The notes under the pieces are model-generated. The model ran no database searches and was not told the origin of the DNA. It saw nothing but the letters and a program-made list of their open reading frames with translations. This document shows, one piece after another, positions 1-8,723 of a DNA stretch of 38,095 bases (within the stretch, counting starts at the first letter, position 1; each line of letters starts with the position of its first letter). The stretch spans positions 43,096 through 81,190 of the forward strand of contig DFEB01000020.1 in the NCBI GenBank assembly GCA_002368605.1, given 5' to 3'. Source of the DNA: Treponema sp. UBA3813 (GTDB lineage: Bacteria > Spirochaetota > Spirochaetia > Treponematales > Treponemataceae). A program made the translations under genes and the position numbers.

Positions 1-1547
1 AATTCCGGGTGGAACTGAACACCCACATGGAAGTGTCCGTCCTCTCCGCCCGCCTCCACGGCTTCCACAAGGCTTGTGTCAGGGCTAGTTCCGCTGATAA
101 CAAGGCCTGCTTCTTCCAGCTGGCTTCTATAGTCGTTGTTGAATTCGTAGCGGTGTCGGTGACGTTCGTTGATAAGGCTTGACTGATAGGCTTTTTCCAA
201 AATCGTGTCAGGCGTGACCTTACAGGGGTAGCTTCCCAAGCGCATTGTTCCGCCCTTGATTACGCCTTCCTGATTTTTCATCAAATCGATGACAGGATGC
301 TCGCAAAGTTCGTCAAATTCCCTGGAGTTGGCGTCCTTCCAGCCAAGAACCGAGCGGGCAAATTCAATCACCGCAATCTGCATTCCAAGACAGATTCCAA
401 AATACGGAACTTTATGAGTCCGGGCATAACGGCAAGAGGCAATCATTCCTTCGATTCCCCGCTGACCGAATCCCCCCGGAAGGATAATTCCCCTGCAATC
501 CTTAAAGACTTCTTCCGCCGTCTCGTCAGTCACTGAGTCCGAATCCACCCACTTGATTTTTACATTTTTTCCCACCACAAAAGAAGCGTGATTCAGGCTT
601 TCCACAATGCTGAGGTATGAGTCGTGAAGTTTCACATATTTTCCCACCAGAGCAACCTGAATTTCTCCTTTTCGTCCGTGAATTCTCTCCACCATATTTG
701 CCCAGTCTGCAAGAAGGGGATAATGAGAGTCTCCCCTTCCCTGCTCGATTCCCAAATCACGGCAGACAACATCGTCCATATTCTGGGCGTGAAGCATGAG
801 GGGAACTTCGTAAAGGCTCTTACAGGTCGTGTTGTTGATAACGCAGTCTTCGCCCACATTGCAGAAAAGCGAAATCTTCTTTCGGATGTCCAAAGGAATT
901 TCTTTGTCGCAGCGGGCAACGATGATGTCCGGGTGGATTCCAACCGCCATCAGCTCCTTTACAGAATGTTGGGTCGGCTTGGACTTGTATTCGTCCGAGC
1001 CACTGATATAAGGCACGAGGCAGACATGAATGAAAAGGCAGTTGCGTCGGCCAACCTCAATTGCCAGCTGGCGGATTGCCTCAAGGAAGGGCTGGCTTTC
1101 AATGTCACCGATAGTTCCGCCCACTTCCACAAGGCTCACATCAGCCCCGCTCACCTCGGCATTTTTCATGATAAAATCTTTAATCTCGTTGGTAACATGG
1201 GGGATAATCTGCACGGTCTGCCCCAAATACTCGCCCTGCCGCTCCTTGTTCAGCACATTCCAGTAAACACGGCCGCTGGTCAGATTTGAATAGCGGGTAA
1301 GATTCTCATCGATAAATCGCTCATAATGCCCCAAATCAAGGTCGGTTTCCGCTCCGTCATCAGTAACAAAGACTTCGCCATGCTGAAAAGGGCTCATGGT
1401 GCCGGGGTCAACATTCATATAAGGGTCGAGTTTTTGGCTCACGACCTTCAAACCGCGGCACTTCAAAAGACGCCCCAAACTCGCCGCCGTAATTCCCTTT
1501 CCAAGTCCTGAGACAACACCGCCGGTCACAAAAATAAATTTCGTCAT
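1..1547 (-). CDS. pyrG: CTP synthase, 3' end cut by window edge
   Basis: CTP synthase aminates UTP to CTP using ATP and glutamine in the cytosol. The frame is open from the ATG at 1547 to the window edge, giving 515 codons. The N-terminus ([18 protein letters not shown]) is the canonical synthetase-domain start with its P-loop. Further on are [15 protein letters not shown] and [10 protein letters not shown], typical of the amidoligase domain. The C-terminal class I glutamine amidotransferase shows the nucleophile motif GICLGMQ near base 390 and ends inside VQFHPE, which supplies the catalytic His and Glu. The family is usually about 535-545 residues, so only some 20-30 residues are missing. 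A strong GGAGG lies 5 nt before the ATG. It follows the ykgJ-like gene by 32 bp, so it is probably expressed from the promoter at 2324-2352 and its leader hairpin. Confidence 0.97.
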   Translation of the reverse strand, partial: MTKFIFVTGGVVSGLGKGITAASLGRLLKCRGLKVVSQKLDPYMNVDPGTMSPFQHGEVFVTDDGAETDLDLGHYERFIDENLTRYSNLTSGRVYWNVLNKERQGEYLGQTVQIIPHVTNEIKDFIMKNAEVSGADVSLVEVGGTIGDIESQPFLEAIRQLAIEVGRRNCLFIHVCLVPYISGSDEYKSKPTQHSVKELMAVGIHPDIIVARCDKEIPLDIRKKISLFCNVGEDCVINNTTCKSLYEVPLMLHAQNMDDVVCRDLGIEQGRGDSHYPLLADWANMVERIHGRKGEIQVALVGKYVKLHDSYLSIVESLNHASFVVGKNVKIKWVDSDSVTDETAEEVFKDCRGIILPGGFGQRGIEGMIASCRYARTHKVPYFGICLGMQIAVIEFARSVLGWKDANSREFDELCEHPVIDLMKNQEGVIKGGTMRLGSYPCKVTPDTILEKAYQSSLINERHRHRYEFNNDYRSQLEEAGLVISGTSPDTSLVEAVEAGGEDGHFHVGVQFHPE

Positions 1548-1579
1548 ATTTTCCTCCATTCAAATCTAAAAATCGTCAC

Positions 1580-2233
1580 TTAATTTCCTGAAGCCATGCT
1601 GCAAATCCACCTGATGCGCTGGATTGATTTGGGCAAAATCTCCCTCAGCATTTTTGTTTCTATGTTGTCAGGATTTATGGAAATCGCTTTCTCCATCGTA
1701 TCCGTTGAAATCGGCGGCAAAATCCCGAAAATCTTCCGCACTTCCCCCTCGCTGTACTGACGATGAGAGAGAGGAGGCTTGTGGGAAGAAAGAATTTCTG
1801 CGGGATAGAATTTGCAGGGCTTGAAAATGAGTTCCCCAGTCTTTGACTTTGCGCCATAAGCTCCGAAAAACCTGCACACAAAGGCCCGTCCGCCATAAAT
1901 CGAGCAATGATTGTCGTCATTCTCATTCCAGAAAGGGCAGCCCTTGTTCTCAGGAAAGGGAAATTCTCCGTCTGAGACCTTTTCCGCCACATCCGCCTTA
2001 TTTTCCAAAAGCCAGGCCGCCATATAATCCGCCTCACATTCCAAAAGGTCTGGCTCAAAATTCCTGCAGCACTCGCCGCAGCCACGCGGGCAGGTAAAAC
2101 CCGATTTTTCGTACCAGACAGCCTGTTTTTGGGCAATCTGGGCGTAAAGCGTCATCATCGCACGCAAGATTTCTTCTTCTCGCGTGCCGCTTAATTTCGT
2201 TAAAATGTCGCTTATATCACTGTCAATTTCCAT
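1580..2233 (-). CDS. YkgJ-family cysteine-cluster protein
   Basis: 217-residue protein of the YkgJ/CxxCxxCC family, a putative zinc- or iron-binding cytosolic fold of unknown biochemical role. The first cluster reads CPRGCGECC and the second is GCPFWN....HCSIYGGRAFVCRFFG, so about eight cysteines fall in the conserved spacing. I chose the ATG at 2233 (MEIDSD), preceded by AAAGGA. An in-frame ATG at 2269 exists, but it lies inside the 3' arm of the leader hairpin, and the extra peptide (MEWASFFALKDF) is just the translated hairpin and T-tract. It is the first gene of a unit with pyrG (32-bp gap). Family assignment is secure; function is not known. Confidence 0.85.
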   Translation of the reverse strand: MEIDSDISDILTKLSGTREEEILRAMMTLYAQIAQKQAVWYEKSGFTCPRGCGECCRNFEPDLLECEADYMAAWLLENKADVAEKVSDGEFPFPENKGCPFWNENDDNHCSIYGGRAFVCRFFGAYGAKSKTGELIFKPCKFYPAEILSSHKPPLSHRQYSEGEVRKIFGILPPISTDTMEKAISINPDNIETKMLREILPKSIQRIRWICSMASGN

Positions 2234-2248
2234 AAAATCCTTTAAAGC

Positions 2249-2308
2249 AAAAAAAGACGCCCATTCCATTCAACGGCGACAATGCCATTAAATCGAATGA
2301 GCGTCTTT
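2249..2308 (-). promoter_or_regulatory. Leader hairpin with terminator-like U-tract (ykgJ-pyrG)
   Basis: Read on the minus strand, 5' arm AAAGACGCTCATT pairs with 3' arm AATGGGCGTCTTT (13 pairs, one G-U) and runs on through CGATTTAATGGC against GCCGTTGAATGG with a single G-G mismatch, closing on the six-base loop ATTGTC. Seven Ts follow the 3' arm. It begins about 15 nt after the predicted -10 and ends about 16 nt before the ATG at 2233. It matches the carA leader at 11655-11712 in layout, in the ATTCGATTT segment and in the G-G mismatch. Attenuator role is inferred. Confidence 0.7.
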
Positions 2309-2323
2309 GCTCTTTATGGGGAT

Positions 2324-2352
2324 ATTTTACGCAAAGGAGGTGGTCTTGTCAA
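2324..2352 (-). promoter_or_regulatory. Promoter of ykgJ-pyrG unit
   Basis: Minus strand: -35 TTGACA (2352-2347), 17-bp spacer, -10 TAAAAT (2329-2324). The predicted start point is just upstream of the leader hairpin. The -35 lies only 17 bp beyond the stop of the upstream cNMP-binding gene, so read-through from that operon is possible; no terminator is visible between them. Confidence 0.75.
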
Positions 2353-2369
2353 TGGTGCGTATCTTTTGG

Positions 2370-2888
2370 CTAATTCCCTGCGATTTCGTTGAAAAGAGCC
2401 TGATAGAGCATGGCCTTATCCTTGTTGGTGCTGCGGATTGTGTTTGAAAGCCGCTGAGCCAGCTTGAGCAGAACCTTGTAGCCCAAAATGCTCTCTTTCT
2501 GGCACAATTCGTGAAATTTTTTACTGGTCAGAACGAGAACCTGGCACTCGTCAATCGCCGTAACAGTCGCGCTTCTCTTGTCGTTGCTGACAAGTGCCGT
2601 CTCGCCGAAGAAGACATTCATGCTGGCGTCTAAATCTGCAAGGGCAATAGTGTCTCCTGCCGGCGTGTCGCGGTAAATGAGAACCGAGCCTGAATAAAGG
2701 ATGTAAAACTCGTCGCCAACATCGCCTTCTTTGATTATAACCTGCCCTGGCTTAAATTTTTTCATGCTGATGCTTTCGTAGAGCTGAGTCAGGATTTCCC
2801 GGTCACCTTCCTTCTTGGGGTCAAAGTCAGAGAAAAGCGAGATTTTGGCAAGTTTTGGCAGAACTTCATCGAGATTTTTCGTTTCCAT
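2370..2888 (-). CDS. Stand-alone cyclic nucleotide-binding domain protein
   Basis: 172-residue protein that is essentially one cNMP-binding (CAP_ED) beta-roll, residues about 17-140. The phosphate-binding cassette is visible at 94-109 (FGETALVSNDKRSATV) with the Arg-Ser-Ala that normally grips the cyclic phosphate. There is no C-terminal helix-turn-helix, so it is not a CRP/FNR transcription factor, and no transmembrane segment. It follows the two channel-like genes by 15 bp in the same operon. I infer that it acts as a detached ligand-sensing partner of those channels, in place of the fused C-terminal domain seen in CNG/HCN-type channels. The ligand could be cAMP, cGMP or something else. Confidence 0.85.
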   Translation of the reverse strand: METKNLDEVLPKLAKISLFSDFDPKKEGDREILTQLYESISMKKFKPGQVIIKEGDVGDEFYILYSGSVLIYRDTPAGDTIALADLDASMNVFFGETALVSNDKRSATVTAIDECQVLVLTSKKFHELCQKESILGYKVLLKLAQRLSNTIRSTNKDKAMLYQALFNEIAGN

Positions 2889-2903
2889 TTATTATTCCCC
2901 CTT

Positions 2904-4091
2904 TCAGTTTGCCTTGCCACGGACGAAAATGGCTTTTGAGTGGCTCGGAATTATGTAGCTTGAAGACGGAGCCAGAATCGGCTCGTTGCTTTTGAGCAGC
3001 TTGACTTTCTGAAGATTGTCGATGATTTTACTGATATCAGGATTTTTCTGAGCCTCCCGCAAGGCTTCCGTTCGCCTGTGGTGGAAGTTGCCGGAATTGA
3101 GCAAAAGCCCTATTAAAAGCCCCTGCTCTTCCCGTCTTTCTTCCTCGTAGGCCTTTAATTCACCGTAAGTTTTTCCCACGAAGGATTCAGGAATATCCCC
3201 GATTAAAATGCCGGAAGTGGCGTCGTTACCGCTAATCAGGGTGCTGATGACATGGCTGTAGCCCTGACCGCTGGATGCCGTGGCAAGCAGGCTCTTTTCG
3301 TAATCCTGCATGAGAATTATTTCGTCGCAGTGAGCCATTTTCAAATGTTTTTCAAATTTCGGACTCATAAGCTCGGCCACCACATAAAGTCCGTGGTTCA
3401 GATTTTCGATTGTAAGCACGGCAAGGACTGTGCGGGAGTCAATTTCAAGGTCAGAATAATCTTTTGATTTGTCGGAAATTACAAGAACCCGCTCCGCGTC
3501 CTGAATTTTTGCCCTTTTTAGGGTGGATTCGTCGGTAAAATCCCCGGCAACAAAATGAAGATCCTTGTAAGTGTCATGACTTTTAAGCAGCTGAACCTGC
3601 TCTGCAGCCTCGTTTATCAGCACAATCATGTCCATGCTGATTTCCGGATTTGATTTTAGAACCGTCTTTAAGATTTTGTCAAAGCCCGGTCTCCATCCGC
3701 AAATTATAAAATGTCCGCTCATGTCTTTTAATGTTTCCAATCCCTTGTCCTTTTTTTCCTGAATATCAACGAAAAGCGCCGTGATATTACCACGGATATA
3801 GCTGAAAAAGAAAGTGCCTGTAATCAGCAGAGTGATTGCGGCAGCCCGCCCCGAAAGTGACTCACAAACATACTCAAAGTAGCCCGCAAATACGGCGACG
3901 CACATGAAGTAGAAACTGTCGAACTTTGTTTCGATTCCGCTTCCTGTTTTGGTCTCCACATTGTAGACGATTATGGTCATGCTCACTATGAGAAGGATAA
4001 TCGCCAGATAGGCATAAGTTGACGGAGTTTTAAGAAGAATCCTGAGTAAGTGAAAAAATCGATTCCGCTTTCCGTCCTTTTTTTTACCCAT
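2904..4091 (-). CDS. Pore-loop/RCK ion channel-like subunit 2
   Basis: 395 residues. A basic N-terminus is followed by TM1 (about 24-44), a pore region and TM2 (about 82-104), then a cytosolic RCK/TrkA-N Rossmann domain (starting GHFIICGWRPG near 126) and a C-terminal TrkA-C-like part. This is the layout of MthK-type channels. The filter position that reads TTVGYGD in potassium channels reads VFAGYFE here (67-73), with the following GR of TM2 at the correct distance. The second filter Gly is an aromatic and the motif is not potassium-selective by any known rule. It is a close paralogue of the gene directly upstream (15-bp gap), suggesting a heteromeric channel. Ion and gating are unknown. Confidence 0.8.
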   Translation of the reverse strand: MGKKKDGKRNRFFHLLRILLKTPSTYAYLAIILLIVSMTIIVYNVETKTGSGIETKFDSFYFMCVAVFAGYFEYVCESLSGRAAAITLLITGTFFFSYIRGNITALFVDIQEKKDKGLETLKDMSGHFIICGWRPGFDKILKTVLKSNPEISMDMIVLINEAAEQVQLLKSHDTYKDLHFVAGDFTDESTLKRAKIQDAERVLVISDKSKDYSDLEIDSRTVLAVLTIENLNHGLYVVAELMSPKFEKHLKMAHCDEIILMQDYEKSLLATASSGQGYSHVISTLISGNDATSGILIGDIPESFVGKTYGELKAYEEERREEQGLLIGLLLNSGNFHHRRTEALREAQKNPDISKIIDNLQKVKLLKSNEPILAPSSSYIIPSHSKAIFVRGKAN

Positions 4092-4106
4092 GCTTTTTTG
4101 CCCCCC

Positions 4107-5237
4107 TTAGCTTATGCAGTTAGAGCAAACCAGAATGGATTTTGCGTATTTTGGAATTATGTAAGAGCCCTTTGGAGTGAGAAGAGGCTCATTGCAGCTT
4201 CCTTCAAGAGAATCTTTTTTCATCTGCTGGTAATTGCCGGAATTCAAGAGAAGGCCCACGAGAATTTCGGATTCGCCTTTTTTGCTGTAAAAATCCTCCA
4301 GCTCCTGATAGCTTTTTCCGACAAAAGACTGGGGAAAATCAGAGACAATGATTCCTGTGTCAGAGTCATCGCTGATAAGCGACTTGATGACATTGCTGTA
4401 GCCCTGACCGCTGGATGCCGTGGCAAGAAGGCTGTGCTCATATTCCTGAGTGAGGATGATTTCATCGCAATGGGCGAGCCGCAAATGCTCGGCAAGTTTT
4501 TCGTCCAAAAGCTCGGCAGAAATGTAAACGGAAGGATTCATGTTCTTCATGGTAATGACGGCAAGGACTGTGCGGGAATCCACTTCCATGTTGCTTGACT
4601 TGCCATTTCCAGAATCCGCAAGAACCAGAATGCGGGAAGCAGTCTCGATGTGGGCGCGCTTGAGCGTATCGGCGTCAGAAAAATCCCCGGCCACATATTT
4701 TACGCTCTTGAATTCGATGTTCTCTTTGAGTTGCTCCACCAGCTGGGAAGGGGCATTGTTCACCAGAACAATCATGTCAGGCGTGATGTCTGGATTAGAC
4801 CTCAGTACCGTCGCTAAAAGTTCCTCAAAGCCGTTTTTCCATCCGCAAAGTAAAAACTGTCCTTTCATAGGCCGTATTTTTTTTAATCCCCTGTTATTTT
4901 TCGACTGAATATCCATGATTACGGAAGTAATCTTACCGATGATGACCGCCCATAAAGCCATTCCGAAGAGCAGCAGCACTAATGAAGCAAAGCGGCCGGG
5001 AACGGACTTTACGTAAAAGTCATAGTAAGCCGCAACCACCGCGACAATCGTGTGCCAGACCGCATCAAAAAGCCCCGTGATGCCCGAATCTGTCTTGGTC
5101 TCCGTCTTGTAAACCACATAAGTCGCAAGTACGATGAGAGCCAGAATAAGAAGGAGCAGATAACTGAAGGGATTTTTCAGCCATCTTTTAAGGCTTCGAA
5201 ACAGCTTTCGGCGCAGTTTATTGCTTTTTTTGCTCAT
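4107..5237 (-). CDS. Pore-loop/RCK ion channel-like subunit 1
   Basis: 376 residues, first gene of the three-gene channel operon. Basic N-terminus, TM1 about 24-43, pore region, TM2 about 83-105, then an RCK domain beginning GQFLLCGWKNG near 126 and a TrkA-C-like tail. The expected TTVGYGD filter reads VVAAYYD at 67-73, in register with the GR at 81-82. Its paralogue has VFAGYFE in the same place, so both members depart from the potassium signature at the same positions while keeping the Tyr and the acidic residue. The RCK nucleotide loop is GWKNG rather than GxGxxG. Good Shine-Dalgarno (AAGGAGC). Alternatives are a non-selective or differently selective channel, or a sensor that no longer conducts. 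Confidence 0.8.
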   Translation of the reverse strand: MSKKSNKLRRKLFRSLKRWLKNPFSYLLLLILALIVLATYVVYKTETKTDSGITGLFDAVWHTIVAVVAAYYDFYVKSVPGRFASLVLLLFGMALWAVIIGKITSVIMDIQSKNNRGLKKIRPMKGQFLLCGWKNGFEELLATVLRSNPDITPDMIVLVNNAPSQLVEQLKENIEFKSVKYVAGDFSDADTLKRAHIETASRILVLADSGNGKSSNMEVDSRTVLAVITMKNMNPSVYISAELLDEKLAEHLRLAHCDEIILTQEYEHSLLATASSGQGYSNVIKSLISDDSDTGIIVSDFPQSFVGKSYQELEDFYSKKGESEILVGLLLNSGNYQQMKKDSLEGSCNEPLLTPKGSYIIPKYAKSILVCSNCIS

Positions 5238-5297
5238 TTAAAAGCTCCTTGTAAATGCTGCCGGTGTTGGGCAATTTCAAACCAACTGTCCCCTTCT

Positions 5298-5326
5298 ATG
5301 ATACAAGAATATCCAATTTTTGAAAA
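5298..5326 (-). promoter_or_regulatory. Probable promoter of channel operon
   Basis: Minus strand: -35 TTTTCA (5326-5321), 17-bp spacer, -10 TATCAT (5303-5298), about 60 nt before the ATG at 5237. The match to consensus is moderate. No strong terminator separates it from the carB C-half stop at 5369. Confidence 0.45.
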
Positions 5327-5368
5327 TAATTTTAAATCACAAAAAAATCAAAAGCAAAAATATCCGGC

Positions 5369-6952
5369 CTAAAAATGATTTATATCCACGAGGCTAGTAT
5401 TCTCCAGCGAATAGGGAGAAGCCAGGCAGTCCGCAAGGGCATTTGCCGTGTCGATGGAAGTCAGGCAGTCGATGTCACGCTCAACGGCAAGTCGGCGGAG
5501 TTTTACGCTTTCTGCAACCGGGTCACGGCCTTTGGCACTGGTTGAAACTACATAAACCACCCGCCCGCTTTCAAGGAGAGTCATCACATTGTCGCTGAAA
5601 TTCTCATGGACTTTTGCCACATGGGTTACGGTCATGCCGCTTCTCTCGATAGTCGCCGCATTTCCTGTGGTGGCGTAGAGCTTAAAGCCCAGGTCGTAGA
5701 ATTTTCTGGCAAGGGCGGGAAGTTCCGGCAGGTCAGACTCCCGCACGGAAAAGAGGACACCAAAGGGGGAAGTCTCCCCCTCACTTTTCTTTGGTCGAAT
5801 CATCTTCCAGCCGGCGGCGGCCATTCCATTAAAAATCGCTTCTTCCCTCGTGGCGGCAATTCCCAAGACTTCACCGGTGCTTTTCATCTCAGGTCCTAAG
5901 TGGGTGTCCACATCCATGAGTTTTTCAAAACTGAAGACCGGGACTTTTGCGGCAAAATAGGGTGGCTTTCGGTAGAGTCCTGTGCCGTAGCCCATTTGAG
6001 AAAGCCTCTCGCCCAGCATGGCTCTGGTGGCAAGGTCTATCATGGGAAGCCCTGAAACTTTTGAAAGATAAGGCACAGTGCGGCTGGAACGGGGATTTGC
6101 TTCTATTATATACAAGTCATTTTCGTAAATCAGATACTGAATGTTGACCAGACCTTTCGTTCCCAGAGCAAGGGCCAGGTCTGTGGACTGACGGACGATT
6201 TTTTCTTCGATTTCTGGAGTGAACTCGCCTGGATAAAGGGCGATGGAATCCCCGGAGTGAATGCCCGTGCGCTCGATATGCTCCATGATTCCCGGAATCA
6301 AAACCGATTCGCCGTCGGAAATGCAGTCTACTTCCAGCTCTTTTCCTTCCATATATTTGTCGATGAGGACAGGATTTTCGATTCCGCCCCGCAAGATGAT
6401 TTTCATGTATTCTTTCACATCCGCATTGTTGCGGGCGATAATCATGTTCTGTCCGCCAAGAACATAGCTCGGTCTCATCAGAACCGGGTAGCCGATTTTT
6501 TCCGCCGCTTCAAGGGCCTCAACTTCGGTAAAAACCGTGAGCCCGCGGGGGCGTTTGATTGAAAGACGGTCACAAAGTTCTTCAAAACGCTCACGGTCTT
6601 CGGCAAGGTCGATGGCGTCGGCGCTTGTTCCCAAAATGCGAACTCCCTGACTGTCTAAAAATTTTGCCAGCTTGATTGCAGTTCCGCCACCAAAAGCCAC
6701 CACCACGCCCAAAGGTTTTTCCACGGCGAGAACATTCATAACATCGACTGGAGTAAGCGGCTCAAAATAAAGTCGGTCAGCCGTGTCAAAATCAGTGGAG
6801 ACGGTCTCAGGATTGTTGTTGATTATGGCGACCTCGTAGCCCAGCCTTTTAAGAGCCTGAACGCACTGAACTGAAGCATAGTCGAATTCAATTCCCTGCC
6901 CGATGCGGATAGGTCCTGAGCCAAGCACGACAATAGTATTAGTACGCATCAT
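5369..6952 (-). CDS. carB: Carbamoyl-phosphate synthase large chain, C-terminal half
   Basis: 528-residue protein equal to the second half of CarB: the ATP-grasp unit that phosphorylates carbamate, plus the C-terminal MGS-like allosteric domain. It opens with RTNTIVVLGSGPIRIGQGIEFDY, the exact start of the second CarB repeat, and carries the ATP-grasp block NPRSSRTVPYLSKVSG. The regulatory domain (GVLFSV...ATTGNAATIERSG) is complete. I start it at ATG 6952, with GGAGG 8 nt upstream; the longer open frame is only asnB read out of frame. It overlaps the last codons of asnB by 14 bp, which implies coupled translation. The hinge before the allosteric domain encodes EGETSP from a palindromic repeat. 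The partner N-half is two genes upstream. Confidence 0.95.
   Translation of the reverse strand: MMRTNTIVVLGSGPIRIGQGIEFDYASVQCVQALKRLGYEVAIINNNPETVSTDFDTADRLYFEPLTPVDVMNVLAVEKPLGVVVAFGGGTAIKLAKFLDSQGVRILGTSADAIDLAEDRERFEELCDRLSIKRPRGLTVFTEVEALEAAEKIGYPVLMRPSYVLGGQNMIIARNNADVKEYMKIILRGGIENPVLIDKYMEGKELEVDCISDGESVLIPGIMEHIERTGIHSGDSIALYPGEFTPEIEEKIVRQSTDLALALGTKGLVNIQYLIYENDLYIIEANPRSSRTVPYLSKVSGLPMIDLATRAMLGERLSQMGYGTGLYRKPPYFAAKVPVFSFEKLMDVDTHLGPEMKSTGEVLGIAATREEAIFNGMAAAGWKMIRPKKSEGETSPFGVLFSVRESDLPELPALARKFYDLGFKLYATTGNAATIERSGMTVTHVAKVHENFSDNVMTLLESGRVVYVVSTSAKGRDPVAESVKLRRLAVERDIDCLTSIDTANALADCLASPYSLENTSLVDINHF
5765..5780. repeat. Palindrome GGGGGAAGTCTCCCCC inside carB C-half
   Basis: A 16-bp near-perfect inverted repeat, in frame, at the linker between the ATP-grasp and allosteric domains. 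The same 16 bases occur inside carA at 10954-10969, and both copies encode EGETSP in the same reading phase. Confidence 0.8.
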
Positions 6953-8714
6953 TGTGGACTCCTCCGATTGCTCTTCCGCTGGGTTCGTCCATGTTTTTCC
7001 AGGCGGCATCCCATTCCAGGGCTTTTGCCGTTGAGCAGGCTACTCCCGCTTCGTGGGGAACACATTTGGCGGCAGAGTCGCTGGGGAAAAGGCGGCTGTA
7101 GATTTCGCGGTAGTAATATTCTTCTTTTGTTTTGGGCGGATTTACGGGGAAGCGGTTTTCACGGCGGGCAAATTCCTGATCGCTTACTTTTTCCTCGGTG
7201 ATTTTTTTGAGGGTGTCAATCCAGTTGTATCCAACACCGTCAGAGAACTGCTCTTTTTGCCGCCATGCGATGTTTTCTGGGAGCAGGTCTTCAAAGGCCT
7301 TGCGCAAAATCCATTTTTCAATCCGCTGCTTTCCGTCGCCCAGGCGGATGCTCATTTTGTCATTTGGATTAAGGCTCATGGCGATGTCGATAAAATCCTT
7401 GTCAAGAAATGGAACCCTGCCTTCAACGCCCCAGGCCATAAGGCTTTTGTTCGCGCGGAGACAGTCATAAAGATGAAGCTTGCTCATTTTTCGCACCAGC
7501 TCTTCGTGGAATTCTTTAGCATTTGGGGCTTTATGGAAGTAAAGATAGCCGCCGAAAAGCTCGTCGCTTCCCTCGCCAGAAAGAACCATCTTGATTCCCA
7601 TGGATTTTATAACGCGGGCAAGAAGATACATGGGCGTACTTGCCCGCACGGTGGTGATGTCGTAGGTTTCGATGTGATAGATTACATCAGGCAGGGCGTC
7701 CAGCGCTTCCTGAATGGTGAAGTGGACTTCGTGATGAACGGTGCCGATATAGTCGGCGGCCTTTTGGGCGGCGATTAAGTCCGGCGAGCCTTCCAAGCCG
7801 ATTGCGAAAGAGTGGAGCTGAGGCCACCACGCGCTTTCCTTACTGTCGCTTTCGATTCGCTTTTTGGAGAATCTCTGGGTGATTGCGGCGATTATTGAGG
7901 AATCCAGACCGCCTGAAAGAAGCACGCCGTAGGGAACATCGCTCATAAGCTGGGCTTTTACCGCCGTTTCCAAGCCGTTCCTAACTTTTTCAATCACGGC
8001 GGGGTTGATGATTTCTCCCTTATCGTCTGTGGCTTTGGGAGAATTCTTAACAAAGTCGTAGCTTTTCCAGTCGCGGTGATACCATTTCACGGGTTTGCCT
8101 TTGTCGGAGGAGACTTTCCCCTCCTTGCTATACAAATAGCTTCCGTTGGGGAATTCTTCGATTGTAACGCACTCGCCTTCCAGGGCTTTCAGCTCGCTTG
8201 CGACATAGTAGCGGCCGGCCTTGTCCCAGCCCTGATACAAGGGAATTACGCCGATTTCGTCCCTGGCAATCAGGTAGGCGTCGCGCTCGCTGTCGTAGAG
8301 GGCAAAGGCGAAAATGCCTGAAAGTTCTTCAATCATGGCGGAAAAGTCGCCGCTCTCCCGGTATTTTTTGTAAAGGGGCAGGATTACCTCGCAGTCGCTC
8401 CCGGTAAGGAAATGATAGCTTTGGGCGAACTGGGCGCGGAGATTTTTATGATTGTAGATTTCGCCGTTTGCCGCAAGAATCAGCTTTCCGTCGTCGCTTA
8501 CAAGGGGCTGCTTTCCGCTAAGAGGGTCAACGATTGAAAGACGCTCGTGGCTCAAAATCGCATTGTCGCCGGTGTAAACGCCGCTCCAGTCCGGCCCCCG
8601 GTGACGGATTTTCTTACTCATTTCCAGAACCTGAGCACGAAGTTCTTCTTTCAAGCCCTGAGCTATGGGCTGGCTTCCGCTTGATAAATCAAAACATCCT
8701 ACAAATCCACACAT
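6939..8714 (-). CDS. asnB: Asparagine synthetase B, glutamine-hydrolysing
   Basis: 591 residues. AsnB makes asparagine from aspartate, ATP and glutamine. Cys2 follows the initiator Met directly (MCGFVGCFD), as required for the N-terminal class II amidotransferase nucleophile; AANGEIYNH and the RHRGPD block belong to the same domain (2 to about 195). The synthetase domain carries the pyrophosphate loop LLSGGLDSS (265-273) and SGEGSDELFGGY. AGGAG precedes the ATG. It begins 9 bp after the carB N-half stop and ends inside the start of the carB C-half, so it is embedded in the carbamoyl-phosphate synthase operon. A glycine/serine-rich stretch near 198-204 (EGKVSSDKG) is encoded by a degenerate palindrome at about 8107-8125. 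Slightly longer than the E. coli enzyme (554). Confidence 0.96.
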   Translation of the reverse strand: MCGFVGCFDLSSGSQPIAQGLKEELRAQVLEMSKKIRHRGPDWSGVYTGDNAILSHERLSIVDPLSGKQPLVSDDGKLILAANGEIYNHKNLRAQFAQSYHFLTGSDCEVILPLYKKYRESGDFSAMIEELSGIFAFALYDSERDAYLIARDEIGVIPLYQGWDKAGRYYVASELKALEGECVTIEEFPNGSYLYSKEGKVSSDKGKPVKWYHRDWKSYDFVKNSPKATDDKGEIINPAVIEKVRNGLETAVKAQLMSDVPYGVLLSGGLDSSIIAAITQRFSKKRIESDSKESAWWPQLHSFAIGLEGSPDLIAAQKAADYIGTVHHEVHFTIQEALDALPDVIYHIETYDITTVRASTPMYLLARVIKSMGIKMVLSGEGSDELFGGYLYFHKAPNAKEFHEELVRKMSKLHLYDCLRANKSLMAWGVEGRVPFLDKDFIDIAMSLNPNDKMSIRLGDGKQRIEKWILRKAFEDLLPENIAWRQKEQFSDGVGYNWIDTLKKITEEKVSDQEFARRENRFPVNPPKTKEEYYYREIYSRLFPSDSAAKCVPHEAGVACSTAKALEWDAAWKNMDEPSGRAIGGVHNDAY

Positions 8715-8723
8715 ATTTTTCTC

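Noticed and set aside
1-5. Window start AATTC as evidence of an EcoRI cloning end
   Set aside because: Five bases occur often by chance, and the frame of pyrG is natural up to the edge; nothing vector-like is seen.
624-1289. 221-codon plus-strand frame opposite pyrG
   Set aside because: Antisense shadow of a clearly conserved CTP synthase; no Shine-Dalgarno or family features.
2234-2269. Upstream ATG 2269 as start of the ykgJ-like gene
   Set aside because: The extra codons are the hairpin arm and T-tract; ATG 2233 has AAAGGA.
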